NCBI RefSeq assembly: GCF_958298935.1
Contig: NC_084927.1
Location: 35,220,501-35,284,500 of the forward strand
DNA length: 64,000 nucleotides
Direction of reading: 5' to 3'
Source of the DNA: Phragmites australis
Lineage: Eukaryota; Streptophyta; Magnoliopsida; Poales; Poaceae
Below the pieces are notes generated by a model, which worked only from the letters and a program-made list of their open reading frames with translations, did not search any database and was not told the origin of the DNA. Position 1 is the stretch's first letter, and every line of letters begins with the position of its first letter. A program made the translations under genes and the position numbers. Below, in pieces: positions 1-9,267 of the stretch.

Positions 1-289
1 CAAACTGATGGCTCGATGCACGGCGGTACTCCAACGTGCCACGACACGAAGTGCAGGTGGTTTTTTCTGCGATCGCAAGGTGGTCGTTGTTTCGAATACC
101 GAACGTGCGGTCGGTATTTCAAATACCGTCCACACCTGGGTACCTAGTAGCCGTCCGATCGAACTTGTACGGTTTGTATTAGTCGCATCGCAGGAGCGTC
201 TTCGTCGTCAGGCTCGGCAGTCGGAGGCCGTGGTGGTCCATCGGCTCAATCAGGAGATGAAGAGCTGAGAAATCTAGTTAAAATGTATC
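1..289. other. unassigned sequence with an 86-codon ORF
   Basis: An open frame runs from 8 to 268 on the plus strand. It has no motif I recognise and no start context or splice evidence. The stretch abuts the LTR-like sequence that follows and may be part of that element or of an older insertion. I do not regard it as a demonstrated gene. Confidence 0.2.
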
Positions 290-1690
290 TTAGTTTACTT
301 GTGATGAGTGATTGATATTGATATTTATTTGGCTTGATGATCTATGATTTTGTATGAGTTTTGATGTGATTTGAATTGATTTGGGATTTTATTTGAGCAT
401 ATTGATTATGTACTAACTGTAATTAAAGTTGGAGATATGTGTTTGCTTATCTCATGGTGTGCAGGTGATGGATGCAACTTGGCGGTCGACGGCAGGATGA
501 TCGGGGCCAAGCGGAGTGCTTGGTGCCGGACGATCAAGGAGGCCGGACAGAGTCAATGATGATTCTAGCTGAACACGTGGAGGTCAAGCAAAGCATGGAA
601 GACGGATGAAGATGTCATGTTGACAAACTCAAGCGAAGGGTATGCCGGTACAAGTGATAAGGCAGTCTGAGAGATCGGGAGCAGGAGAGTCTTGCCGGTG
701 GTCAGAATCGCATGACGGAGTACACGCGTCAACATCGAAGCGCTTGCTTAAGGTGTAAGCAAGGTGGCGAGTCACGTTTTGAGAAGCGTGCAGGCGGTTT
801 GATCTCAAAACCGTAGGAGGGCTGGAGGAGTACGTACAAGCATCACGAAGCTTGCGTTGAGGCGAACCTAAGTCATGAAGGCGCCGTAATCGTCCGATGA
901 ATGGAGAAAAAAATAGACCAAAATGTCCTTGTTTGTAAGTATGAGTGTACTGCAAGATATGAGTATTTTAAAAAAAGCTAGAAAACTTAGTGATCAAATT
1001 TTCTAGGCCTATAAATAATGGAGTATGACTATGAGAGAGTTTGAATCAATCATTTGACCCCTGTGTCACCTATTAGAGAGCTTAGAGCTAAGATTTTAGA
1101 GAAAAGAATGATAGCTTATGTAATATGTGAGAATTTTGACAGATAAATCTTTGTAATCCGTATAAAATAGAGCTGATTTTTTTAATGAAGTTTATATTTT
1201 TTTATATGCTTGAATTTCTATCATTCTAGTTTTTCTCTATTGGTTCCCTTGTAAGTTTGTAAGTTTTTCGGTTTCCGATTTTGATTTTTGTTTTGATTTT
1301 CGGCTGAAATTTCAGCACCTTATGAGATCATTATTCTTATTGCTATACGCATAAAATCCGCATACACACGTTTATGTGATAGGGTCTTGAATCACTTATC
1401 TCTAGACAATCAATTTAGAGAGTTTCGTTACTCGATGTTTATCTTTTTTTATTTCTTTGTAAGTTGTGATCTTTTGAGTGCTAAGACACATAGATTAATT
1501 TTAAATGGAAACTATGGTTCGTATAACATTTGTAGAGTCATATTGTCTTAATTTTCTCTTGTTAAAACTTCTCTATTTTTATTTCCGTTTGAATTTTGAG
1601 GTGCGTTAGCTGATCCAAATAGAAAAAAATTATTAATTTCACATAAAATTTTTTGAAACGTCTATTTCCCTTCGATAAGAGTCAATCTCG
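290..1690 (+). mobile_element. degenerate LTR (3' part clear), LTR-retrotransposon remnant
   Basis: The 3' portion (about 1054-1690) has the composition and phrase order seen at the ends of grass LTRs. A TATA-like CCTATAAATA lies at about 1007-1016. It is followed by a T-rich leader, a 'gctgaaatttca' block near 1303, and a terminal block 'ctgatccaaatag...atttcaca...cgtctatttccc' ending near 1680. The same block order recurs at 4390-4985. The 5' boundary is a guess; the 470-1000 stretch is probably U3. No primer-binding site or coding domain follows, so this is a solo or truncated LTR. The family (Copia versus Gypsy) is not determined. Confidence 0.55.
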
Positions 1691-2337
1691 TTACTACCGT
1701 AATCTTGGTCACTTGGCCCGCAAAGAGCGTCAGCCATGGCGCGAGCATGGCCAAAACGTGCTTGTGGAAATGCCGGACCCGCTCGGCCCTCCGGCGAGGC
1801 TTGTTCCGGTCCTCGGGGTCTGGACTCGGAAGACGGCAGGCGCGGTGCGCTGCTGCAGCAGCAGACAGCAGAGGCGCAACTCGATGATTTGGTTTCAGTA
1901 AATTAAGAAAGTGCGAAACTGGCTTGCAGTAACACTGATTCTCTCACCTCAAGTACGTTACGGATTCAGAAAGGCGCCGACTTCAAAATTAGCCTGTTTG
2001 CGTTTGGGGATGCAGGACCAAAGTGAACGGCCGCTAAATGTTCCTTATTGCAGAATCATTTCTCTAAAGAAATGGGCACAGGTAAATCCATGATATAATC
2101 ACGTTTCAATTCGGCGAGAACACACTCTCACCAACAGTTCGAGCTTTAGTCTTGTAGAGCGCAAGAGCCCTGTCGGTGGAGCTTGGGCGCGCAGTGCCGA
2201 TTTTTTTTTTTATATAATGTGAAGCATCGAAATGTTTCTGGAGAGATGTGTTTCGTTTTCAAGCTATCCGCTGGTCAGGAGTTTTGCATCGGTACGGAGC
2301 GTGTTGAAAGGCTTAAAAAATATATTAAATTTGTACG

Positions 2338-2395
2338 TGATATTACTGTATCTAAAAAATTATATTTTTATTATAACGCACAAGTACTTAGCTAG
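2338..2395 (+). mobile_element. Helitron-like 3' terminus
   Basis: The stretch reads 'gatattactgta...ttataacgcacaagtacttagctag'. It matches in order the end of the better-defined element at 8635-9004 ('gatattactata...ttgcaacgcacggttaattagctag'). Grass non-autonomous Helitrons commonly end in such an 'AACGCAC...CTAG' block. I could not locate a matching 5' TC end upstream, so the element is probably truncated. Confidence 0.4.
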
Positions 2396-2829
2396 CTGAA
2401 TTATATGTATGTGAAGGTAGGATTTATCTTAATGCCCTGCACCAAAACACTTATCCGTGCGCGACACCGACGGAACATATTTTGGTTTTTTTTTACGGAA
2501 ATAACTCGCGTAGACTCGCTCCCATCCTCTCATCTCTCTCTTTGTAATACGACACCAAAGAAGCCCACAAATTGTCAGACTTAAATACAATCGGGACAGA
2601 GACAGATGAAAAGGAGAAATTTAGACCAAGTTGTGAATGCAGTGTCAGAACTATTACGGTCCATGCACAAAATCGATCAGCATTGCCACCCATGTCCCGA
2701 CCTCTTTATAATCGGAATCTTTTCTAGTTGAACTCTTAACAAGTTTTGGCTGTTTACGATTCGTACTCCGTATTGTCGTAGGTGTAGGAGTCCTAGTTTA
2801 GGTTTACTAAGTTACCTTCTGTACGTACG

Positions 2830-2836
2830 TATAAGA
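2830..2836 (+). promoter_or_regulatory. TATA-like box of MATH-BTB gene 1
   Basis: TATAAGA lies 91 bp upstream of the ATG at 2927. That is a reasonable distance for a short 5' leader. Inferred from position and sequence only. Confidence 0.35.
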
Positions 2837-2926
2837 TGGTCAAGTGCGTCGTGGATACGTCAATTTTCTGCAAGCTTAATTTCGTGCGTTGCCCTCTACT
2901 CCATCTCCCACCTCCCAGCTTTCGCC

Positions 2927-3991
2927 ATGGCTAACGCCTCTGCTTCTTCGGTCGGCCAGCCCCTGCCGGAGGCGTCGTCGAGATGCCTGGCACAGGGCAG
3001 CACCGCGGCGCACAACTTCGAGGTGACCAACTTCTCGCTGCTGGACGGCATGGGGGTCGGCAAGTCCGTCAGCTCGAGCACCTTCAGCGTCGGCGGCTTC
3101 GCCTGGTGCATCAATTTCTACCCTGACGGGGCAGATTCAGGGGACAAAGCTGCACATGTGTCGGCCTTCCTGAACTTTAAAGGAGGAGGAGCGGATGCGA
3201 GGGTTAAGTTCAGCCTGAGTGTCTTGGGCAAAGGCGGTCAGGTGGCCAGACTGCTAAGCACGGCACAGACCTTTAAGCCGGCACATGCAAGATGGGGCTG
3301 GAAGAACTTGATGCAGAAATCCGACCTGCAACCGTTGCTGCGCCTCAACAATGATCGCTTCACAATCAGGTGCGTTCTGACGGTCATAAAAGGTCCCCAG
3401 GTAGAAGATGTGCGCGCCATCGTAGTCCCGCACTCGAGCCTGCTCCAAGATTTCGCAAGCTTGCTCAAGGACGGGGAAGGTGCAGATGTGGAGTTCAGCG
3501 TCGGCGGCCGGTTGTTTCCCGCTCACAGATGCGTGCTGGCCGCACGGTCCGCGGTCTTCAGGGCCGAGCTCTTGGGCGCAATGAAGGAGAAGGACGCATG
3601 GTGCATCCAGATCGATGACATGGAGCCTTCCGTATTCGAGGCACTCCTTCACTTCATCTACTCAGATTCTCTGCCAGAAGATTGGGACGCCGACAAAAAT
3701 GTGCCGATGCAACACCTGCTAGTTGCTGCAGATCGATATGGATTGGACAGGCTACGGCTGATGTGCGAAGGGAAGATGAGCCGAAGCATTGACGCGGAAA
3801 CAGTCGCGACCACTCTAGCTTTAGCCGAGCAGCACCATTGCGTGCAACTCAAACGCGCTTGCCTCGAGTTTATTGCTTCAGGGGGTGTGCTTGGCACTGT
3901 CATGGGAACCGATGGGTTCGTTCATCTAGGCGTAAGCTGCCCGTTGGTTTTGTTGGAGATCTTAGATAAGCTCGCTTCTCTGAGAATTTAG
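2927..3991 (+). CDS. MATH-BTB (BPM-type) protein, gene 1
   Basis: Single-exon gene of 354 residues. Proteins of this family are substrate adaptors of CUL3 ubiquitin ligases: MATH binds the target and BTB binds cullin 3. The MATH domain spans about residues 26-155, opening with AHNFEVTNFSLLDGMGVGK and holding the SSTFSVGG strand. The BTB/POZ domain spans about 177-285 (DGEGADVEFSVGGRLFPAHR, FEALLHFIYSDSLP, MQHLLVAADRYGLDRL). A BACK-like helical tail runs from 286 to 350. The start at 2927 sits in a strong context (gccATGGC) and matches the internal start of gene 2. Length and intronless structure are typical of the grass-expanded clade. It shares clear paralogy with the gene at 6341-7492. LTR-like sequence lies on both sides. 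The substrate is unknown. Confidence 0.93.
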   Translation: MANASASSVGQPLPEASSRCLAQGSTAAHNFEVTNFSLLDGMGVGKSVSSSTFSVGGFAWCINFYPDGADSGDKAAHVSAFLNFKGGGADARVKFSLSVLGKGGQVARLLSTAQTFKPAHARWGWKNLMQKSDLQPLLRLNNDRFTIRCVLTVIKGPQVEDVRAIVVPHSSLLQDFASLLKDGEGADVEFSVGGRLFPAHRCVLAARSAVFRAELLGAMKEKDAWCIQIDDMEPSVFEALLHFIYSDSLPEDWDADKNVPMQHLLVAADRYGLDRLRLMCEGKMSRSIDAETVATTLALAEQHHCVQLKRACLEFIASGGVLGTVMGTDGFVHLGVSCPLVLLEILDKLASLRI

Positions 3992-4214
3992 TCAGGTAGT
4001 TGTAAGTTTTATTCGTCGTATTTGGTCCATTTTTAAGTTTTATCACATGAAGTCATGAACCGATAGATGGAAGTGGAACCATTGCAAAAGAATTCCTAAT
4101 CGAGAAGAACATGTGCACTCGACCCATTGGTGCTATAAGAAGAGATTTCCTAAAGGTCTTGCATTGTTCTTAGTTTTCTTAGCTATGCTTTTGCTGGAGA
4201 GCTTGTTTCATTTG

Positions 4215-4220
4215 AATAAA
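4215..4220 (+). terminator. poly(A) signal of MATH-BTB gene 1
   Basis: AATAAA about 225 bp past the stop codon, in T-rich sequence. A plausible near-upstream element for 3' end formation. Confidence 0.35.
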
Positions 4221-4389
4221 CATTGAAGCTTTGAATCACATATTCGCCTGTTTACTAAGACTTGAGCTGGATTTGTGATGATTTTCTTCTGTATGCCCCT
4301 ATGTCGAACTGCGACGGGATCACATTAATCGAATCAATATCTACTCTATTTCTTCCTATCGGTAGAGCTCGAGAGCCAATCTCTCTTAC

Positions 4390-4985
4390 TGTATGACGAG
4401 GAGATTGAGTGCTTAGTACAAGTAACAGGTGAGAGTTTTGAGAGAGAAATCTTTATAATTCGTCTAAAATAAGATTGATATCTTTAATTAATGAAATTTA
4501 TTTTGTTTCATATACTTAAATTCTCCTACTTCTAGTTTTTCTTGCCTTGTGTACAAGTTTTTCTTTTCCGTTTGATTTTTATTTTGGTTTTTGGCTGAAA
4601 TTTCATCACTTGTGAGGTTATTTTTCTTGTTGCTAGAGGTATAAAATTCATACACACACGCTTATGTGATAGAGTCTTGAATTCTCTTTCCTCTGAACAA
4701 TCAACTTAGAGAGATTTATTGCTCGGTGTTTATCTTTTCTTGTTTATTTGCTAATTGTGATTTTTTAAGTGTTAAAACATATTGATTGATCTTAAATAGA
4801 ACATATGATTCATATAACATTTGTGGAGTCATATTTTCTTGATTTTCTCTTGATTTTTGCTTCTGTTTGAGTTTTTAGATGCGTTGGGTGATTCAAATAG
4901 GAGAAGATCATCGATTTCACAAGAAATTTGCGCAGTCGTCTATTCACCTCTCCTATAGTCGTCACTCTCAATCCTACCGAATGGC
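4390..4985 (+). mobile_element. second copy of the degenerate LTR end
   Basis: Matches 1054-1690 in the same orientation and block order. Shared blocks include 'atctttataattcgt', 'ggctgaaatttca', 'acacgcttatgtgatagag', 'tcatataacatttgt' and 'gtgattcaaatag...atttcacaagaaattt'. The closing block 'cgtctattcacctctcctatagtcg' is typical of grass LTR 3' ends. The U3-like part seen in the first copy is absent. It lies between MATH-BTB gene 1 and the MATH-BTB remnant. Confidence 0.6.
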
Positions 4986-5126
4986 TTCACCATAATCAAA
5001 TTTTTAACTCCTAATTCTGTATAAGTAAGCATTATACTGATGAGATTTGATAAGATCCGTTCCACTTAGATTAGTTTAAATCTATCATAGCCGAGCAACG
5101 CACTGCCAGTGCGTGAAACTCTTAGA

Positions 5127-5267
5127 TACTTGCCTGAGATTTATTTGGCTGGCCCGGATGTGCTCGGTGTTGTCATGATAACAGAGGGATTCAAGCATCT
5201 CATTGCAAGGTTCCCTTTCGTTACCAACGAGATTTTAGAAAAGGTCGTCTCAGCCGAAACTGAGTAG
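5127..5267 (+). pseudogene. MATH-BTB C-terminal remnant
   Basis: One frame aligns with the last about 45 residues of the flanking genes. It keeps the 'DVLGVVMITEGFKHL' segment, which corresponds to GVLGTVMGTDGFVHL in gene 1, and an 'NEILEKV' end, then stops at TAG 5265-5267. There is no MATH or BTB domain upstream; LTR-like sequence takes its place. It is the 3' stump of a third tandem copy. Confidence 0.75.
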
Positions 5268-6340
5268 CCTCGGTGCTGAGTTTTTTTAGTTGTCGTAGCA
5301 CTATGTTTTATTGTACACACTTTTTAAATTTTATATGTCTGAAATTTAGATGGTTTGTTCGGTGATAAAGAACACCAATAAATTAGGGAAGATACTAATT
5401 TGAGGGGCTCCTTTGTTGCCGAACTTAGAAAATATTCTAACGAGAAAGACTAATCTAATGGAGGAGGTGAACGTAAAGATGAATCTACAAGGTGGCGGAG
5501 GCACTATCGGTCTTGGGTGATAAAGAATAACCGGTGGGCAGTGCTAAGATGAAAGGAAAGCATACCGGGTTAACATACTAGTGGATTTTGACAATAAAAA
5601 TATCGTTAGAGATGAATGGAAAAGGATGGAAAGCAGAGGCGAGCACACAAGCTCGATTGAGAGACGGGAGAGCGTGAGCGTTAGGGGTGCTGTCGAAAGG
5701 TTGAAGACTGCAGGGGCAGGGAAGCGCGAATGCGAGAGGAGCTGTGGAAAAGTTGAAGACAGCATGAAAAATAAACAAAATCCAGACGGTTGATAAATAG
5801 CATCGGTTGAACCAATCGTTACGAGGTTTTGTTTGTCGCCGCCGGACTTGATTGCGATCGTCGTCGAACTGGTTTTATCGATCGTTGAGTTTCAGGCTCC
5901 CTGCCACGTTGGCCACGGCTACAGAATTGGGCGAATCCCAAAATTTTAGCCACGCGGCACGCCCAACCCGGCGCAGGCACGGGGGTTTCTCTCGTGCGCC
6001 GGGGCCTCGTGCGCAGAGGGTTTCTTCTCCCACAGTCCCACCACTCCCACCCCGCCACTCCGGCGGCCGAACGGCGGCTTGACTGGCGCACGACCCCGGG
6101 GAATTCAACGCTGTCCGATCCCCATTCCTGAATCCTGACGAAATTCCAAGGGAGGCCTGCCCGGGTGTGCGGTGGATCTCCTCGATCTGTCCCCCAATTC
6201 CTGACGATGTTCGATCAGCTAGGGCTTTCATCGATGCCCTAGCCTCGCGCGCCGTCGATCGCCGATCTGCCAACCCCCCGTCGCTCCTGCCGTTGACTGA
6301 GGTCAAATCATAGGTCATCTCTCGACCTTGAGATTTCCTC
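5268..6340. other. intergenic and 5' leader of MATH-BTB gene 2
   Basis: No gene recognised. An imperfect 58-bp tandem duplication lies at about 5675-5770 (two 'GTTGAAGAC' blocks). The last about 350 bp (5990-6340) is GC-rich and reads as promoter and 5' untranslated leader of the next gene. Confidence 0.4.
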
Positions 6341-7492
6341 ATGGATTCCAGATCGATCCCAGAACCTCCTCATCTGATCACGCCGCCGTCCCTCGTCGCC
6401 ATGGCTGATCAACGCGACTCGGCTTTCCCGGCCGGTTGCTGCCTGCCCAAGACCTCGTCCATGAGCCTGACGGGATCCGTCACTGGGGCGCACGACTTCA
6501 AGGTGACCGGCTACTCGTTTCTCGACGGGATGGGCGTCGGCAGGTATGTCAGCTCCAGCACCTTCACCGTCGGCGGCCGCGACTGGGCCGTCAGGTTCTA
6601 CCCCGACGGGGCCACGGCGGCCTGCCTTGGCAACCCGTCGGCCTTCCTGTACTACTGCAGCCGGGAGACGGGCGTCAGGGCCAGGTTCACCCTGACTCTG
6701 CTCGAGAGGGACGGGAAGATGTCTCAGGCGACCAACTCCAGCATGAAGCACACCTTCTCTCCGACGAGCGACAACTGGGGCTTCATCAAATTCATCGAGA
6801 AATCCAAGCTGCAGGGCTCGCCGTGCCTGGCCAACGACTGCCTGACCATCAGGTGCGTGCTGACCGTCGTGAAGCAGTCTCGCACGGTTGATGCGGATAC
6901 GAATTCAGTTGTGGTCCCGCCGTCGAACCTGCATCAGGATTTCAGAGAGATGCTGAACGGTGGTGAAGGGTCAGACGTATCATTCAATGTGGATGGCCAA
7001 TTGTTCCGTGCACATCGATGTGTTCTGGCTTACCGATCCCCGGTCTTCTGGGCGGAGCTCTTTGGTCCTATGAGGGAAAACGTCGCACGATGCATCGTGA
7101 TCGACGACATGGAGCCGCCGATCTTTGAGGCCCTCCTTCACTTCATCTACACAGATTGCCTCCCGGATAGTTGCAGTGATGGTAAAAATGCAGCAATGCA
7201 GCACTTGTTAGTTGCCGCAGATCGTTACGGAGTGGAGAGGCTAAGGCTGATGTGTGAGAGTAAGCTCTGTGAAGCCATTGATGTGGAAACGGTGGCGACC
7301 ACACTGGTTTTGGCAGAGCAGCACCAGTGCTTACAGTTGAGACGAGCTTGCACTGGATTCATGGCCTCGCCGAACATGCTTGGTCCAGTCATGGCAACCG
7401 ATGGATTCAAGCATCTTGTTGCAAGCTGTCCGTTGGTTATGAAGGAGATTCTAGACGAGGTGTCCCGTGTCTGGAGTGATCAGTCTTGCTGA
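6341..7492 (+). CDS. MATH-BTB (BPM-type) protein, gene 2
   Basis: Single exon, 383 residues from the first in-frame ATG (6341). A second ATG at 6401 (gccATGGC, residue 21) aligns with the start of gene 1 and may be the true start, giving 363 residues. The MATH domain runs from about residue 48 (AHDFKVTGYSFLDGMGVGR, SSTFTVGG) to 172. The BTB domain is at about 200-308 (GEGSDVSFNVDGQLFRAHR, FEALLHFIYTDCLP, MQHLLVAADRYGVERL), followed by a BACK-like tail ending near residue 375. The family role is CUL3 substrate adaptor. It is tandem with gene 1 and the remnant at 5127-5267. The two intact copies diverge most in the loop after the MATH domain and around the BTB cysteine-rich turn. Confidence 0.93.
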   Translation: MDSRSIPEPPHLITPPSLVAMADQRDSAFPAGCCLPKTSSMSLTGSVTGAHDFKVTGYSFLDGMGVGRYVSSSTFTVGGRDWAVRFYPDGATAACLGNPSAFLYYCSRETGVRARFTLTLLERDGKMSQATNSSMKHTFSPTSDNWGFIKFIEKSKLQGSPCLANDCLTIRCVLTVVKQSRTVDADTNSVVVPPSNLHQDFREMLNGGEGSDVSFNVDGQLFRAHRCVLAYRSPVFWAELFGPMRENVARCIVIDDMEPPIFEALLHFIYTDCLPDSCSDGKNAAMQHLLVAADRYGVERLRLMCESKLCEAIDVETVATTLVLAEQHQCLQLRRACTGFMASPNMLGPVMATDGFKHLVASCPLVMKEILDEVSRVWSDQSC

Positions 7493-9267
7493 GAAGCCAA
7501 GTAAGAACAGACATTGTGAAGCAGACGTTGATACTGAATTTTAGTCTTGTTCGATACTCTGAATTTCCGTATTGCGATATCTTTTGCGCTAGCATTCTAG
7601 TGCCTTTTGTATATCTATCACGTATGTGATTAGTATACCTATTGTATGACAGAGTGACTTCTCTTTGTAAATATCCATTCTAATAAATTCCTGTAGGTTT
7701 TGACAATCTTCTCTTTATTTTCCTTAATCTTGGATGTGGTATCCATCTGTGTGCTTGCCTGAAATATAGACTGATATTATATTACAGATATACATCAACA
7801 GTCAGACCCTGTGATTGTCTGATTGGATTACATGGAGTACTGTTCATAATCTTTTCGTCGGGTTTGCGTGTTCTGCTATTTCTGAGGTGTGCCGCTAGCT
7901 GGGTGCTTGTGTGCTATATTCGTGGTCAATCAATCTGCAGTTCCCACCTAAGGATCTTGTTCCTGACAGGCTGACTGCACATTTTCAGGTCAATGCATGA
8001 TTTCGTTGTACTTACTGACTGTATGCAGCATGCAAACGAGCTCTTCAAGAACGCAATGTATATTCGATCAGCTTCATTCGGATTACTCTTCTGAAAACGT
8101 GATGATTGTTGACCCAAAATCGTGATGATACATACCTATCCCTGATATACACACAAAATTTCTTTTGATGTGTACGCGTGTTCAAGACGTATGTAAGAAA
8201 TCTCAACCGATTCAATTGAAGTTAACTTTGCCAAGTTCATCATCTCAATATATGTTCAAAGCATATATATGCTAAAAGATACTGAATAAACCATCATTCA
8301 GAATGGACTCCATAGTTCAAATGATCAATAGATATCCTTGTAATCGAACTTGACATTGGATTTAACAACAAAGCAATTGAAATTTTCTTGGTTGGTGTGG
8401 CTAGATAATTATCTTTTGTGCTTCACCTAAACTATTTATTTAGACCCACATGAATATTTTTTTAGCATTAGCAATATAACTCTTCCATACTGAACTGAAT
8501 ATATAATAGAACTACCACAACGATAATCACCTAATCTTTTTTTAGATGGATAACTCACCTAATCCTATTACTATCTAAACCCCACAAAATAAACCATTTG
8601 AGAATAAGAATTTTTTTGAGTGTCTTATATAAAATCTCTACTATATAAAACACGAGTTGTTTACTGCATCACCTCTTCTTCTACTCTCATCCTATCAAAT
8701 AAAAACCTCTAAAATTCGAATAATTTACTCACTTTTGTCATCCATCTTGATCCTCCAACCTCCCTGACTACGGATACGGGACTCATTTACTAATAAAAAT
8801 AAATAAAGAAATTAGGAGGGATATTAGTGGATAAGTTCCTCCTTATCTTTTGGATCTCATTTGAAATCAAATTATGGCATTGCTCCAGACGTATTCGTTC
8901 GATGGTGCTCACATGATATATCTATATCTTCACATATTAAGTTTATACTTGATATTACTATATTCAATATTTGTATTTCTATTGCAACGCACGGTTAATT
9001 AGCTAGCAATTCGATTCATATGTAAATGAATCATACAATTTTTCAGAGTTTCAGACGTGGGCTGATATTGCTGACAAGTCTAAACAAAGCAGACAGGAAC
9101 CATCTCTTGCGGCCCACGGCCCACGTGAAGTCTCCGCGTAGGGACAACCGGAAAAATCTCAACCCTGAATCCTGAATTCGCCGCAGTCCCATCTCCTCCT
9201 CTCTATCTCCCCCATCTCCCGCTCGTCCTCTCTCTCGTCTAGGGTTAGGTCATCTCGCCAAGGCGCC
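7493..9267. other. intergenic between MATH-BTB gene 2 and the RBP45-like gene
   Basis: Holds the 3' end of the MATH-BTB gene (AATAAA at 7682-7687), AT-rich unassigned sequence, a Helitron-like element (8635-9004), and the RBP45-like promoter. The promoter has a CCCACGTG G-box-like site near 9121 and a pyrimidine-rich leader at 9190-9250. No gene recognised. Confidence 0.45.
8635..9004 (+). mobile_element. short non-autonomous Helitron-like element
   Basis: The 5' end TCTCTACTATATAAAACACG follows an A, as expected for Helitron insertion between A and T. The 3' end is GCAACGCACGGTTAATTAGCTAG, with the CTAG terminus typical of Helitrons. The body is about 370 bp with no coding capacity. The base after CTAG is C rather than T, and the subterminal hairpin is weak, so the copy is decayed or the edge is off by a base. 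Confidence 0.5.

Larger units (their letters stand above)
1691..2895. other. intergenic, upstream of MATH-BTB gene 1
   Basis: No convincing gene. Short ORFs at 1653-1901, 1911-2093 and 2183-2395 show no family similarity. A Helitron-like 3' end lies at about 2338-2395 (listed separately), and a TATA-like box lies just before the MATH-BTB gene. The rest is mixed-composition DNA in which I see nothing else. Confidence 0.5.

Noticed and set aside
60..130. 'GGTATTTCAAATACCG' palindromic words
   Set aside because: Short local palindromes only. There is no larger inverted repeat or paired flanking duplication to support an element.
6308..6891. 147-codon minus ORF and 151-codon plus ORF over MATH-BTB gene 2
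   Set aside because: Both overlap the MATH domain coding frame of gene 2 and show no family of their own.
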